Shown one piece after another: positions 35,599 to 44,172 of a stretch of DNA of 64,000 bases. Source of the stretch: Candidatus Paraprevotella stercoravium (GTDB lineage: Bacteria; Bacteroidota; Bacteroidia; Bacteroidales; Bacteroidaceae). Every line of letters begins with the position of its first letter. Position 1 is the stretch's first letter. The stretch is from the NCBI GenBank assembly GCA_944320795.1, contig CALUIU010000005.1, positions 50,786 through 114,785 on the forward strand. The letters run 5' to 3'. The translations under genes and the position numbers were made by a program. A model generated the notes under the pieces. That model did no database searches and was not told where the DNA came from. It worked only from the letters and a program-made list of their open reading frames with translations.

Positions 35599-36845
35599 AG
35601 AAAGGACTGATGAAGATAGGCAAGGGGCTGGCAGTGCTGTTCCTCTTGCTGCTGGCTCTGCCGGTGGCAGCCCAGCGTTACATGTATGTGTGGCAGGGGG
35701 GGAACTTTACCCGGGTAGACCGTTCCACGGTGGGCGATATGCCTTTTTCCGGTGGCGGCTATTATCTGCAGATTGATGGTGTGAGCTATCCGGTGTCGCG
35801 TTTGGATAGTATTACCTTTACGCCTCCCGTACTGGATACTACCGGAAAGGTGGTGGTGCGTTATGAAGGCGATCGCGCTGAAGTGAGTATTCCGACAACG
35901 GTTACCGGGGTTACCGCTCAGGTGAACGGAGCACATGTTGTCCTGACTTCTACCAATACAACCGATGAACTGGAATATGTGTTGCAGGGTACTTCATCCG
36001 CCGGTTCATTGCTTTATTACGGTGATTATAAGTGCAAGTTCTATTTGAACAATCTGAATCTGGTTTCCAATCAGGGAGCGGCCATTGACATTCAGTGCGG
36101 CAAACGTATTGAAATGATTCTGCACGAAGGAACAGTCAATTCTTTGCAGGACGCTCCGGGCGGTGTCCAGAAGGCAGCGCTCAACTGCGACGGTCATCTG
36201 GAGTTTGAGGACGGAGGAAGCCTGACGGTGGCTGGAAAGACCGGACATGCCATCCGCAGCAATGAGTATCTGTTGATTAAGAAATCTACCGGAACGGTTA
36301 CAGTCACGGAGGCCGTGAAAGACGGTCTGCACTGCGGACAGTATTTTCAGATGAACGGAGGTAACCTGGTTGTTTCCGGAAATAGGGAAGACGCGGTACA
36401 GGCAGAATTGACCAATAATCCGTTGGACGAACTCAACGGTCAGCTGTTGGTTAAGGGCGGTACGCTTGATCTTATGGTATCCGGAAATGATGTTAAGGGC
36501 TTGAAAGCCGACCGGAATATTACTATTAGCGGTGGCGATATCCGGATAAAGGTAACCGGTAATGGTTCTAAGGGTATCAGTACCGATGGTCATTTGTTTG
36601 TCAATGAGAATGATTATCCTACCAGCATCGACATCGAGGCTACCGGTGGTCCGTACACCGATCCGACAACTCAGGAGGTAAAGAAATGTATGGGTATGAA
36701 GATTGACTTCAACATGACGGTAGAAGCCGGCAAAATCAAGGTGGTCAATACCGGAAAAGACAGCTCGGGCATCAAGGTTGCCGGTACGTACACCAATAAA
36801 GGCGGTCAGGTGGATGCTTCGATCGAAGCAGGAGTCATCAAATAA
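35595..36845 (+). CDS. DUF4353-like exported beta-helix protein
   Basis: A 416-residue exported protein: signal peptide ending PVAAQ, a short domain with the VSRLDSITF segment shared in style with the previous protein, then from about residue 100 a series of parallel-beta-helix-like repeats (for example GAAIDIQCGKRIEMIL, DGLHCGQYFQMNGGNLVV, VKGLKADRNITISGG, KGISTDGHLF). It resembles the carbohydrate-binding DUF4353 family, whose members elsewhere sit beside VTC, DUF4956 and CotH proteins. Calcium- or polyanion-binding on the cell surface is a reasonable guess. Last gene of the cassette. Confidence 0.78.
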   Translation: MKKGLMKIGKGLAVLFLLLLALPVAAQRYMYVWQGGNFTRVDRSTVGDMPFSGGGYYLQIDGVSYPVSRLDSITFTPPVLDTTGKVVVRYEGDRAEVSIPTTVTGVTAQVNGAHVVLTSTNTTDELEYVLQGTSSAGSLLYYGDYKCKFYLNNLNLVSNQGAAIDIQCGKRIEMILHEGTVNSLQDAPGGVQKAALNCDGHLEFEDGGSLTVAGKTGHAIRSNEYLLIKKSTGTVTVTEAVKDGLHCGQYFQMNGGNLVVSGNREDAVQAELTNNPLDELNGQLLVKGGTLDLMVSGNDVKGLKADRNITISGGDIRIKVTGNGSKGISTDGHLFVNENDYPTSIDIEATGGPYTDPTTQEVKKCMGMKIDFNMTVEAGKIKVVNTGKDSSGIKVAGTYTNKGGQVDASIEAGVIK

Positions 36846-36865
36846 CCATTTGGTCTGCATACAGA

Positions 36866-36888
36866 GTTTTCAACAGGCTGTTGAAAAC
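36866..36888. repeat. 23-nt perfect palindrome after the DUF4353-like gene
   Basis: GTTTTCAACAG, one central G, CTGTTGAAAAC. It lies 3 bp before a separate, stronger terminator hairpin, giving two hairpins in tandem between convergent genes. Confidence 0.6.
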
Positions 36889-36891
36889 GGA

Positions 36892-36935
36892 CAAGGGCTG
36901 TTATGCCGGATGTTTCCGAAGCATAACAGCCCTTG
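36892..36935. terminator. Terminator between VTC cassette and pyrH
   Basis: CAAGGGCTGTTATGC (36892-36906) pairs exactly with GCATAACAGCCCTTG (36921-36935), 14-nt loop. There is no strong U tract on either side, but the 15-bp stem lies between convergent genes. Confidence 0.65.
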
Positions 36936-36953
36936 CTGTATCCGTATATCGGA

Positions 36954-37664
36954 TTAGTTATGTACCAATGTTCCGATATTCTCGCCTTCCATCACTTTCT
37001 TCAGGTTGCCGTAGATGTCCATATTGAACACATAGATTGGCAGATTGTTTTCCTTGCACATGGTGGTGGCGGTCAGGTCCATCACTTTCAGCCCCTTGTT
37101 ATAGATCTCATCGTAAGTAATCTCTGTGAACTTGGTAGCGGTAGGATCCTTTTCCGGGTCGGCAGTATAGACACCGTCCACACGGGTTCCCTTCAGCATG
37201 ACGTCCGCTTCGATCTCGATGCCGCGCAGAGAAGAACCGGTATCAGTAGTAAAGTACGGGTTTCCGGTTCCGGCACTCATAATCACCACCTCACCGTTCT
37301 CCATACATTCAATCGCTTTCCATTTGCTGTAGAACTCACCGATCGGTTCCATACGTATGGCAGTCAGCACACGGCTCTTTACGCCGATGGCACCCAAGGC
37401 GCTGCTCAGTCCCAAAGAATTGATCACGGTGGCGCACATACCCATCTGGTCGCCCTTCACGCGGTCAAATCCCTTTCCGGCGCCGCTCAGTCCGCGGAAA
37501 ATGTTACCGCCTCCAATCACGATACCGATCTGTACCCCCATTTCGTGCACTTCCTTAATCTGCTGGGCATATTCTGCCAGTCTTTTCTCGTCAATACCAT
37601 ATTTCTGTTCGCCCATCAAGCTCTCTCCGCTCAATTTCAGCAAGATTCTTTTAAATTTAGCCAT
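36954..37664 (-). CDS. pyrH: UMP kinase
   Basis: Hexameric amino-acid-kinase-fold enzyme converting UMP to UDP. The 236-residue protein has KLSGESLMG at the N-terminus, VIGGGNIFRGL (about 50), MSAGTGNPYFTTDT (about 130-145) and TRVDGVYTADPEKDP (about 160). It has its own promoter and no neighbour on the same strand within 190 bp. Confidence 0.96.
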   Translation of the reverse strand: MAKFKRILLKLSGESLMGEQKYGIDEKRLAEYAQQIKEVHEMGVQIGIVIGGGNIFRGLSGAGKGFDRVKGDQMGMCATVINSLGLSSALGAIGVKSRVLTAIRMEPIGEFYSKWKAIECMENGEVVIMSAGTGNPYFTTDTGSSLRGIEIEADVMLKGTRVDGVYTADPEKDPTATKFTEITYDEIYNKGLKVMDLTATTMCKENNLPIYVFNMDIYGNLKKVMEGENIGTLVHN

Positions 37665-37699
37665 GATACGATGTTTGTTAAGTTAATTCGAATTCCCTA

Positions 37700-37730
37700 C
37701 AAAGATACCTTTTTCGTTTTCTTGTTCCAA
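37700..37730 (-). promoter_or_regulatory. Promoter of pyrH
   Basis: Minus strand TTG (37728-37730), 20-bp spacer, TATCTTTG (37700-37707); start codon 36 bp downstream. Confidence 0.65.
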
Positions 37731-37857
37731 TAAAATCCGGAAGTTTTCTTACGCCTCCTGGCGGGAACCGTTTCCATAGTATGTCTGTTCCGCGGCCTTG
37801 TGGGGTGGGGGACTATGCTTCTGCGCCCCGATTCGTAAGTGTATTTTCCGTAGGGTT

Positions 37858-38649
37858 TTATAGGGTAAGCTCCTGTTCCTGCGGTCCGTTCAGGATATAG
37901 CGCACCTCCTTGAAGGCATATTTCCGTTGTTGTCCCTGTTCATCCTCCAAAATCAGATGCCCGTCCGGCTCCACATCGGCAATGCGTGCCCGGAAGCGTC
38001 CCCCTTCATCTTCATACAGATGCCAGCCTTCCTTGCGGTACAGAGCCTTGCGATATTGGGCATCTACCGTATCGGCTTCGCCCCGTTGCAACATGCGGTA
38101 GTATTTCTGGAAGCTTTCCATGAACAGCTCCAGCACGAAGCGACGCTCTGTGTCCTGACCAAGAATCTGACGGAGCGACACCGGGTTAGGCGCGTCTCCT
38201 ATGAATGTTTCCTGATTGACGTTCATGCCGATACCGATGATGCTCTGCTCCAGTTGCTTGCCCATCCAGTCGTTTTCAATGAGCATGCCGCAAATCTTCC
38301 GGTCGTTCCAATACACATCATTGGGCCATTTGATGGAGATGCCTTCGGTGTAGCGGGCAAAGGCATCGTGTACGGCAAGAGCGGCCACCTGTGAGATGCG
38401 GAACATCTGTCCCGCTTCCAGAAAGCGCGGATGCACCTTCAGACTGAAAAGCAGGTTTTTGCCCCGTTCCGATTCCCAGGAGTTGCCGATTTGTCCCCGT
38501 CCCCGGCTTTGATATTCAGCGGTAACCAGAATCATGTCGCACGGTTGCAGGGGGCGGTATGATTTCAGAAAATTGTTGGTAGAGTCGATGCTTTCGAGTT
38601 CAATCATCTTGAATCCCGGTCCATCGTCCAGACAGAAATGTTTTTCCAT
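37858..38649 (-). CDS. birA: Biotin-acetyl-CoA-carboxylase ligase (no DNA-binding domain)
   Basis: A 263-residue enzyme that activates biotin with ATP and attaches it to carboxyl carrier proteins. SRGRGQIGNSWES is the biotinyl-AMP loop, ISIKWPNDVYW and KICGMLIEN the core motifs, IGIGMNVNQ follows. There is no N-terminal helix-turn-helix, so it is a pure ligase and not a repressor of biotin genes. It follows yraN by 17 bp. Confidence 0.94.
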   Translation of the reverse strand: MEKHFCLDDGPGFKMIELESIDSTNNFLKSYRPLQPCDMILVTAEYQSRGRGQIGNSWESERGKNLLFSLKVHPRFLEAGQMFRISQVAALAVHDAFARYTEGISIKWPNDVYWNDRKICGMLIENDWMGKQLEQSIIGIGMNVNQETFIGDAPNPVSLRQILGQDTERRFVLELFMESFQKYYRMLQRGEADTVDAQYRKALYRKEGWHLYEDEGGRFRARIADVEPDGHLILEDEQGQQRKYAFKEVRYILNGPQEQELTL

Positions 38650-38666
38650 GTCTTTTTCTTTTTGTT

Positions 38667-39035
38667 TTAAAATTCCAGGGGCGGGTAGAAGGCCTGTTCG
38701 ATGTGTTCCGTGCGATAGGGTGGTTGCAGTCCCACCACACAGATCAGATCAAAGCGCACCTTACCGTCAAATCTCTTTTTCCGGATATACGCCTCGGCAG
38801 CGGTGACCGTGCGTCTTATTTTCGGCATGTCCACCGCGTCCTGAGGGTTTCCGAACTCCGTATTTCTCCGGCTTTTCACTTCCACAAACACCATGATGCC
38901 GTCTTTCAGGGCAATCAGGTCGATTTCGTTCTTCCGGAAGCGCCAGTTACGCTCCAGAATGCGGTATCCCTTTTGGAGAAGCAGTTGTTCGGCGGCGGCC
39001 TCTCCCTCTTTTCCCAGTTCGTTGTGTAAAGCCAT
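38667..39035 (-). CDS. YraN-family (UPF0102) nuclease-fold protein
   Basis: A 122-residue protein with the restriction-endonuclease-like core: GKEGEAAAEQLLLQKGY, NWRFRKNEIDLIALKDGIMVFVEVK in parts (the E-x-D and EVK triad Asp/Glu-x-Lys are visible as NEIDLI and VEVKSR). Function unknown; some homologues are involved in DNA recombination or uptake. A -7 box (TATCTTTG, minus, 39065-39072) lies 30 bp upstream and probably serves yraN and birA. Confidence 0.88.
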   Translation of the reverse strand: MALHNELGKEGEAAAEQLLLQKGYRILERNWRFRKNEIDLIALKDGIMVFVEVKSRRNTEFGNPQDAVDMPKIRRTVTAAEAYIRKKRFDGKVRFDLICVVGLQPPYRTEHIEQAFYPPLEF

Positions 39036-39121
39036 GTTTTCTACGGTTCAGGTTTCTTTTTTCACAAAGATACAAGGAATCCTTGAAAAATTCTGTCTGT
39101 CGGCATTTTTTGTGTCACCCT

Positions 39122-40058
39122 TTATCCTTTCTTTTTCGGTTCGCGGTTCAGTTTCCAGATTACTTTGAAAAGGACAAAGCGGTTCAGCACGCTTTCGTAT
39201 TTTTCCTGTTGCATCTGCGCGTTGATGAAATATTGCGTGCCCGACAGCTGGTTCAACAGGTCGTAAGCCTCCAGTTCAAGGATCAGGTTTCCGTTCATGA
39301 TGGCTTTGTTCGCCTTGATGTTCCAAAGCAGGTCGTCCGTATTGAACTGATCGTCGGAGAAACACCAATGGCAATTGGGCATAGCGATTCTTGTCCACGC
39401 CGAGCGCCTTGTCCCGGTCAGATATCTTTTCATATACTTTCACTTTGTCCACCATGTAGGCCGGAAGGTTGTTCAGCGCCACACTCGGTGTTCCCTTGAA
39501 GAAATCCTCTCCATTGATCAGCAGACTGCTTACCTGTCTTCCGTTGACAAATATCTGTCCGTTGGGATGCAGCTCGAATCCCGGCAGCATGGCTATCAGG
39601 CGATCCAGCATGGAGCCTTGTGCCGTCTTGAAGGCGGCTGCATTATAAATCAGAGTATCCCCTTTATAAACCATTCGGATCATTGTGGCATTGACAGACA
39701 CTTCCTTCATGTGTATCAGATTCTTCTTGTCCATCTTAATATATCCCAACGAGTAGGCGTATTTTCTGTTCTTGATATATCTGATACGTATTTTCTTATA
39801 AAGATTCTGGTATCCTTCCTTGGAAAACTTAAAGATAAAGGTTCCGTTGATGGGAGGCTCGATTCGATTTAAGAATATCTGATATCTGGTTGTGAATTGA
39901 GTTACCGGAACGCTGTCCTGGGTCAGGATGTTTACTTGCACACTATCTAAGGACTCTCCGGTAAACGCGTCAATAATGCGACCGGAAAGTTGTGAATATT
40001 CTTGCGCCTGCAAACTTATGGAGACAGCGCAGAGAAGAAGGAATAATAGTCTTTTCAT
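39122..40058 (-). pseudogene. Broken SusC/OMP-type receptor gene with internal deletion
   Basis: The 5' part (from ATG at 40058) encodes a signal peptide ending SLQAQ, a carboxypeptidase-like regulatory beta domain (LSGRIIDAFTGESLDSVQV) and the start of a plug-like region with HPNGQIFVNGRQVSSLLING and VKVYEKISDRDKALGVD. Near 39370-39390 the frame changes: the remaining in-frame residues are unrelated and stop at 39276, while the adjacent frame continues SDDQFNTDDLLWNIKANKAI, then LELEAYDLLNQLSG and ends LNREPKKKG at 39122, the last strands of a large outer-membrane barrel. Relatives of this type have about 900 residues, so some 600 codons are missing and the fusion is out of frame. A functional barrel cannot be made. 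Confidence 0.85.
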
Positions 40059-40376
40059 GAGTTGTGGTATAAAAAGGTTATGAAATATGGATCATAGAGA
40101 TGAAATTCATTTATACGAATGATTGGATTTAACTAGAGGTTGCGTTTATATAAAAACGTCAGGCAATCCATGGATTTTGAAGATGGTGTTTCATGATACT
40201 TTGTTCTTTTATTAGAGTTATATATAATAGATCTATCTTTCAGTGAATAAAAAGTATATCAGTTTGTTATTCTTCTGAATATAAATCTTTTATCGAGAAT
40301 GTAGTGCCTGAAAATGGACTTTGCGTCTATTTGGGAATGCAAAAATTACTATTGCTTTTGTTTTATTTGTACTATA

Positions 40377-40407
40377 CAAATATAATATAAATATATTGTA
40401 TGAACAA
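40377..40407 (-). promoter_or_regulatory. Promoter upstream of the broken receptor gene
   Basis: On the minus strand TTG (40405-40407), 20 bp, TATATTTG (40377-40384). Confidence 0.6.
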
Positions 40408-40635
40408 TGAATTTATAGAGCTATTTTATAATTTATATTAGATTTTATTGATGTAAACTTTCTTATTATTTCTTTCTTTTTGTATTGTTAAAACTGTATT
40501 TTAGTGATTTCCAATTAATTTGTTGGATGGTTTTGTGTGTATCAGTGAAACTCAGATTTGTTTCTTTAAAGAAGCATGGAGTAAATAAAAGGATGGAATA
40601 AAACAATAATATTCTTTTAAAACATTACAGATTAT

Positions 40636-40682
40636 ATATAATGAAAGGGACGTATCATATTGATACGTCCCTTTCATTATAT
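40636..40682. terminator. 22-bp perfect stem terminator after the TetR-family gene
   Basis: The arms 40636-40657 and 40661-40682 are exact reverse complements around a TAT loop, with core GGGACGTATCA/TGATACGTCCC and A/T-rich ends giving U tracts on both strands. Confidence 0.85.
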
Positions 40683-40787
40683 TTTAAGTTATTTCAGTCC
40701 TCAATTATGAGTCTATATTCTTAAAGTGGAGTTTTTTGCACTTCCTGATGGGATATGCCTGATTTAACAAGATGAAAAAAGAAAATC

Positions 40788-41579
40788 TTATTCTGCTGTT
40801 GCTTCTTCGGGATTATTTAAGACGTTCAGTTCGTCTTCGCTCAATCCGGTTGCCTTCAGAATGGTGTCACGGTCCACTCCACTTTGAAGCAGATTGCGGG
40901 CAATACGTTGTGAGGTAAGTTTTTCTGTTGTTGAAGCCGCTCTGCCCCGGGTAGTGCCAAACAGTTTGTAAATCATCTTGCTTACGGTTTCCTTCAGCAT
41001 CTGCATGCCCTCGTCGGTGCTGAAATCTATATTGTTGAAAGTGGCCAGATCCTTGTGCATGATCAGGTAATATACACCGCCGATCAGGATGGCACAGCCC
41101 ACATTGAAGTTGATGTCGTTGGCTTTCAGCTGGTTCTCAAAATAGTGAATCACTTCTTGCGAGTTGTTGTCGCGGTTCTGTGCGGTGCGGCGGGTGACAT
41201 AAGTGTTTTCGTTCAACTCCCAGGCAATCAGCTTCTGCATCACCGGGTTGGCTGCAAGCGAATCAATCAATGTCAGAATTATATGATTCATATTTTCTAC
41301 CGGTGAGAGATTTTTAGTGTCGAGTGTGACGTTATCGCTCAACCAGTAGTCATAGTTTCTGACAAACTTTTCAACAAAATCGTCGATGTCCTCATAACGG
41401 TTATAAAATACGGGGCTCTCAATTTTGGCTCTCTCACACAACTCGGTCAGCTTCAGTCTGCTGAATCCTTTCTCGCCAATCAACTGTTCTGCAGCAGTTA
41501 TGATATCCTGCTCCAGATTGGCGCGTGTCCGGCGATAGCGCTGTGACGCTTGTGGTGACTTGATTTTATCTTCTTCCAT
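40788..41579 (-). CDS. TetR/AcrR-family regulator
   Basis: A 263-residue protein with an N-terminal TetR HTH (about 18-65; GFSRLKLTELCERAKIESPVFY contains the recognition helix) and a helical ligand domain of about 150 residues. The C-terminal 50 residues (ASTTEKLTSQRIARNLLQSG onward) form an extra helical tail not usual in TetR proteins and resemble a short transposase/antitoxin-like helix motif (DRDTILKATGLSEDELNVL). Own promoter and terminator, no obvious neighbouring target. Confidence 0.82.
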   Translation of the reverse strand: MEEDKIKSPQASQRYRRTRANLEQDIITAAEQLIGEKGFSRLKLTELCERAKIESPVFYNRYEDIDDFVEKFVRNYDYWLSDNVTLDTKNLSPVENMNHIILTLIDSLAANPVMQKLIAWELNENTYVTRRTAQNRDNNSQEVIHYFENQLKANDINFNVGCAILIGGVYYLIMHKDLATFNNIDFSTDEGMQMLKETVSKMIYKLFGTTRGRAASTTEKLTSQRIARNLLQSGVDRDTILKATGLSEDELNVLNNPEEATAE

Positions 41580-41621
41580 GATGTAAAAAATCTTTGTGGT
41601 TTTTATTTTGTTTCTTAATTA

Positions 41622-41653
41622 CAAATATATGTAATTATAGATATAAAACCCAA
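41622..41653 (-). promoter_or_regulatory. Promoter of the TetR-family gene
   Basis: Minus strand TTG (41651-41653), 21 bp, TATATTTG (41622-41629). On the plus strand, TATCTTTG (41659-41666) and TATTTTTG (41693-41700) are two possible -7 boxes for tadA; the latter is 31 bp from its ATG. Confidence 0.6.
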
Positions 41654-41730
41654 TTTTTTATCTTTGTTTTTTCACTTTTGGCGGGAAATAGATATTTTTG
41701 TGCCTTGTTAAAACCAAATAGAGTATATAG

Positions 41731-42162
41731 ATGGACGATTCTTTTTATATGAAAAAGGCTTTGGAAGAAGCACAGGTGGCTTTTGAGCAGGATGAGATAC
41801 CCGTGGGGGCGGTGGTAGTCTGCCGTGACCGTATTATAGCACGGGCGCACAATCTTACGGAAACACTGACCGATGTAACCGCTCATGCCGAGATGCAGGC
41901 TATTACGGCGGCTGCCAATGCCTTGGGTGGGAAATACCTGACGGAGTGTACGCTCTATGTCACCGTAGAGCCCTGTGTGATGTGTGCCGGAGCTATCGGT
42001 TGGGCACAACTGAAAAGGGTGGTTTACGGCGCTTCGGACGAGAAACGAGGTTATGCCCGTCTGGCTCCCGGAGCCTTGCATCCTAAAACGGAAGTAGTTC
42101 AGGGAGTAATGGCCGAAGAAGCCGGTGAATTGATGCGTCGTTTTTTCCGGAACAAGCGATAA
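41731..42162 (+). CDS. tadA: tRNA adenosine-34 deaminase-like nucleoside deaminase
   Basis: Zinc deaminase making inosine at the wobble position of tRNA-Arg(ACG). The 143-residue protein has HAE (52-54) and PCVMC (Cys82, Cys85) as zinc site and proton shuttle, and DEIPVGAVVV as substrate motif. A guanine deaminase of the same family is less likely given the length and the VMCAGAI sequence. Confidence 0.9.
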   Translation: MDDSFYMKKALEEAQVAFEQDEIPVGAVVVCRDRIIARAHNLTETLTDVTAHAEMQAITAAANALGGKYLTECTLYVTVEPCVMCAGAIGWAQLKRVVYGASDEKRGYARLAPGALHPKTEVVQGVMAEEAGELMRRFFRNKR

Positions 42163-42275
42163 CGTGAAAATATCGTCGGGACGGTATTTGAATTTCGTCT
42201 CAACGGTTTTTCAATACCATCCTGACAAAATTCTAAGGATGTCTGGATTGGGTGGAAAGAAGATGCCTGTAATGA

Positions 42276-42326
42276 GATAAAACAAAACGGGACCAAAGTA
42301 AAGACTTGGTCCCGTTTTGTTTTATC
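42276..42326. terminator. Bidirectional terminator between tadA and DUF4834 gene
   Basis: The 21-bp arms 42276-42296 and 42306-42326 are exact reverse complements (core AACGGGACCAA/TTGGTCCCGTT) with a 9-nt loop; A/T-rich outer ends serve both strands. Confidence 0.9.
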
Positions 42327-42336
42327 TGTCAGAATG

Positions 42337-42618
42337 TCAGTTTCTTTGATCCGGTTTCTCACGGATTTCCTCGAAATCGATATATTCTCCTTCGTTGTCG
42401 TCGAAAAGTTTCTGTTTACCTTCCGGACTTTTCTGTTTCTTTTTTCTGTTTTGAGTGCGACTGTTGCTTTGTCCTCCAAAAGGGTTGTCGTTTTGCTGCT
42501 GGCGTGGATCCATTTTCCGGAAAACTCCGAAAAAACGGGTGATAATCTGGCGTACAGCTACCAGTACGGCGATGATCAGCGCGATGATAAATGTCAGTAG
42601 GCAACCTATTGTTTGCAT
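42337..42618 (-). CDS. DUF4834 small membrane protein
   Basis: A 93-residue protein: one N-terminal membrane helix (about 5-28, LLTFIIALIIAVLVAV) and a polar, Lys/Gln/Asn-rich tail ending in YIDFEEIREKPDQ. It matches the Bacteroidetes DUF4834 family (function unknown), which is commonly found after pssA. Last gene of the psd-pssA-DUF4834 run. Confidence 0.8.
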   Translation of the reverse strand: MQTIGCLLTFIIALIIAVLVAVRQIITRFFGVFRKMDPRQQQNDNPFGGQSNSRTQNRKKKQKSPEGKQKLFDDNEGEYIDFEEIREKPDQRN

Positions 42619-42682
42619 ATTCTTTTCTTCTTTATTTTATTTTCTTCGTAGGGAAGAGGTACAAGAAGCGTGCCAAAACGAA

Positions 42683-43390
42683 TCAGTTCTGTTTACGTGT
42701 CAGCATAGACAGGAACACATACCACACAATGATGGCGGCAAAGCTGCTGTATTTCAGAAACGCAAACATCGGAATGCATCCGATCAGGAAGATATATTTT
42801 ATCTTGTTGTCTTTCCAGCTCAGGTTCTTGAACTTCAGAGCGAAGAGCGGAAGCTCTGCCACAAGCAGGAAGCAGAACAGAAGCATGAAAAGGAACAGGA
42901 ATACGGCGTTGAACTTTTCCGAAATCAGGAATCCCCGATTGCCGAGAATGAGCGAAGCCCAAAATAAGGCGTTGGCCGGTGTGGGCAGACCGATGAAGGA
43001 GCTGGTCTGGCGTTCGTCCAGATTAAACTTGGCCAGTCGCAGTGCCGAGAAGGCTGCCATGAGAAATGCCGAATAGGGCAGAATGCCGCGTATCGGTTCC
43101 AGAAATTCCGGATAAACTACCTGGGTAAACATATAGAAAACCATGGCTGAAGGAGCCACGCCGAAAGTCACCACATCTGCCAGTGAATCCAGTTCCTTGC
43201 CGATAGGCGAGGATACATGCAGCAAGCGTGCGCTCATACCGTCGAAAAAGTCAAATACGGCGCCGATGATAATCATGATAACCGCCCATTCCATATTGCC
43301 GTGAAAAGCGGCTCCGGTAGCCATGCAGCCCGAAATCAGGTTGCAGCAGGTCAGCGTATTGGGTATCTGTCTGGTAATGATATTAGCCAT
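42683..43390 (-). CDS. pssA: CDP-diacylglycerol-serine phosphatidyltransferase
   Basis: Membrane enzyme making phosphatidylserine. The CDP-alcohol phosphotransferase motif D-xx-DG-xx-AR-x8-G-xxx-D-xxx-D is complete in VFDFFDGMSARLLH followed by GKELDSLADVV (about 47-75). The 235-residue protein has about seven helices. It is 18 bp downstream of psd, the next enzyme of phosphatidylethanolamine synthesis. Confidence 0.94.
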   Translation of the reverse strand: MANIITRQIPNTLTCCNLISGCMATGAAFHGNMEWAVIMIIIGAVFDFFDGMSARLLHVSSPIGKELDSLADVVTFGVAPSAMVFYMFTQVVYPEFLEPIRGILPYSAFLMAAFSALRLAKFNLDERQTSSFIGLPTPANALFWASLILGNRGFLISEKFNAVFLFLFMLLFCFLLVAELPLFALKFKNLSWKDNKIKYIFLIGCIPMFAFLKYSSFAAIIVWYVFLSMLTRKQN

Positions 43391-43408
43391 AATACAAATG
43401 TTTTTGGG

Positions 43409-44098
43409 TTATTTCAGGCGAGCCAGAATCGTTTCGTTACCGGTTGTTTTCTGTCCCATCTTGACACACACCTCGGTGTCTAACGGCAGATAAACATCCA
43501 CGCGAGAACCGAATTTGATGAATCCCATGTGTTCGTCAATGTAGCACTCTTCGCCTTCTTTGGCATAGGTCACGATGCGGCGTGCCACAGCACCGGCAAT
43601 CTGGCGGGCCAGAATCTCTGTGCCTTCAGGGGTTTCGATCACCACAGTAGAGCGTTCGTTTTCGATACTGGCCTTTGGCAGCCATGCCTTGTGGAAGTTT
43701 CCGTTATGATGGCGCACCAGTTTTACGGTACCGTCTACCGGTATCCAGTTGGCGTGCACATTTACCACGTTCATGAAGATAGATACCATCAGACGGCGGT
43801 CTTTGAAATATTCATTCTCTTCCACCTCTTCGATGACGACAATCTTACCGTCGGCCGGAGCTACGACAATACGTTCCGTGTCTCCTTCAAAGACACGGAT
43901 CGGGCAACGGAAAAAGTTTACCACAATCAGATACAGGATGATACTGATTGTCGCTACTATATAAAAAGGTATCTTATTTTCGATTCCGTAAAACAAGGCT
44001 CCGTTAAGGACCAGCAGTCCCAAACCGCCAAACAGTAAGGTATGTGTGCCTTCACGGTGCAGTCTTATCTTCTTCAGTTTCTTTAGTCTTCTTCCCAT
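43409..44098 (-). CDS. psd: Phosphatidylserine decarboxylase proenzyme
   Basis: Pyruvoyl enzyme converting phosphatidylserine to phosphatidylethanolamine. The 229-residue short form has two N-terminal helices (about 18-60), [12 protein letters not shown], and the self-cleavage site FGSR near the C-terminus (Gly196-Ser197), where Ser becomes the pyruvoyl group. Operon with pssA. Confidence 0.94.
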   Translation of the reverse strand: MGRRLKKLKKIRLHREGTHTLLFGGLGLLVLNGALFYGIENKIPFYIVATISIILYLIVVNFFRCPIRVFEGDTERIVVAPADGKIVVIEEVEENEYFKDRRLMVSIFMNVVNVHANWIPVDGTVKLVRHHNGNFHKAWLPKASIENERSTVVIETPEGTEILARQIAGAVARRIVTYAKEGEECYIDEHMGFIKFGSRVDVYLPLDTEVCVKMGQKTTGNETILARLK

Positions 44099-44172
44099 GG
44101 ATTTTTTAGTCTGTGGCTTTTATCCGGAATGGTCAAAAGCCTTGTTTTGGTTATAAATATGATATTAATGGG

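Larger units (their letters stand above)
40059..40787. other. AT-rich gap with promoter of the broken receptor gene and a terminator
   Basis: No gene is seen in 729 bases. A good minus-strand promoter is at 40377-40407, which would give the broken receptor gene a leader of about 310 nt; nothing else is recognised in that leader. A very stable hairpin at 40636-40682 ends the TetR-family transcript. Composition is far richer in A+T than the flanking genes. Confidence 0.6.

Noticed and set aside
39276..40058. Intact 260-residue protein
   Set aside because: The last 40 residues are a shifted frame of the receptor; the true continuation is in the next frame, so it was called a pseudogene.
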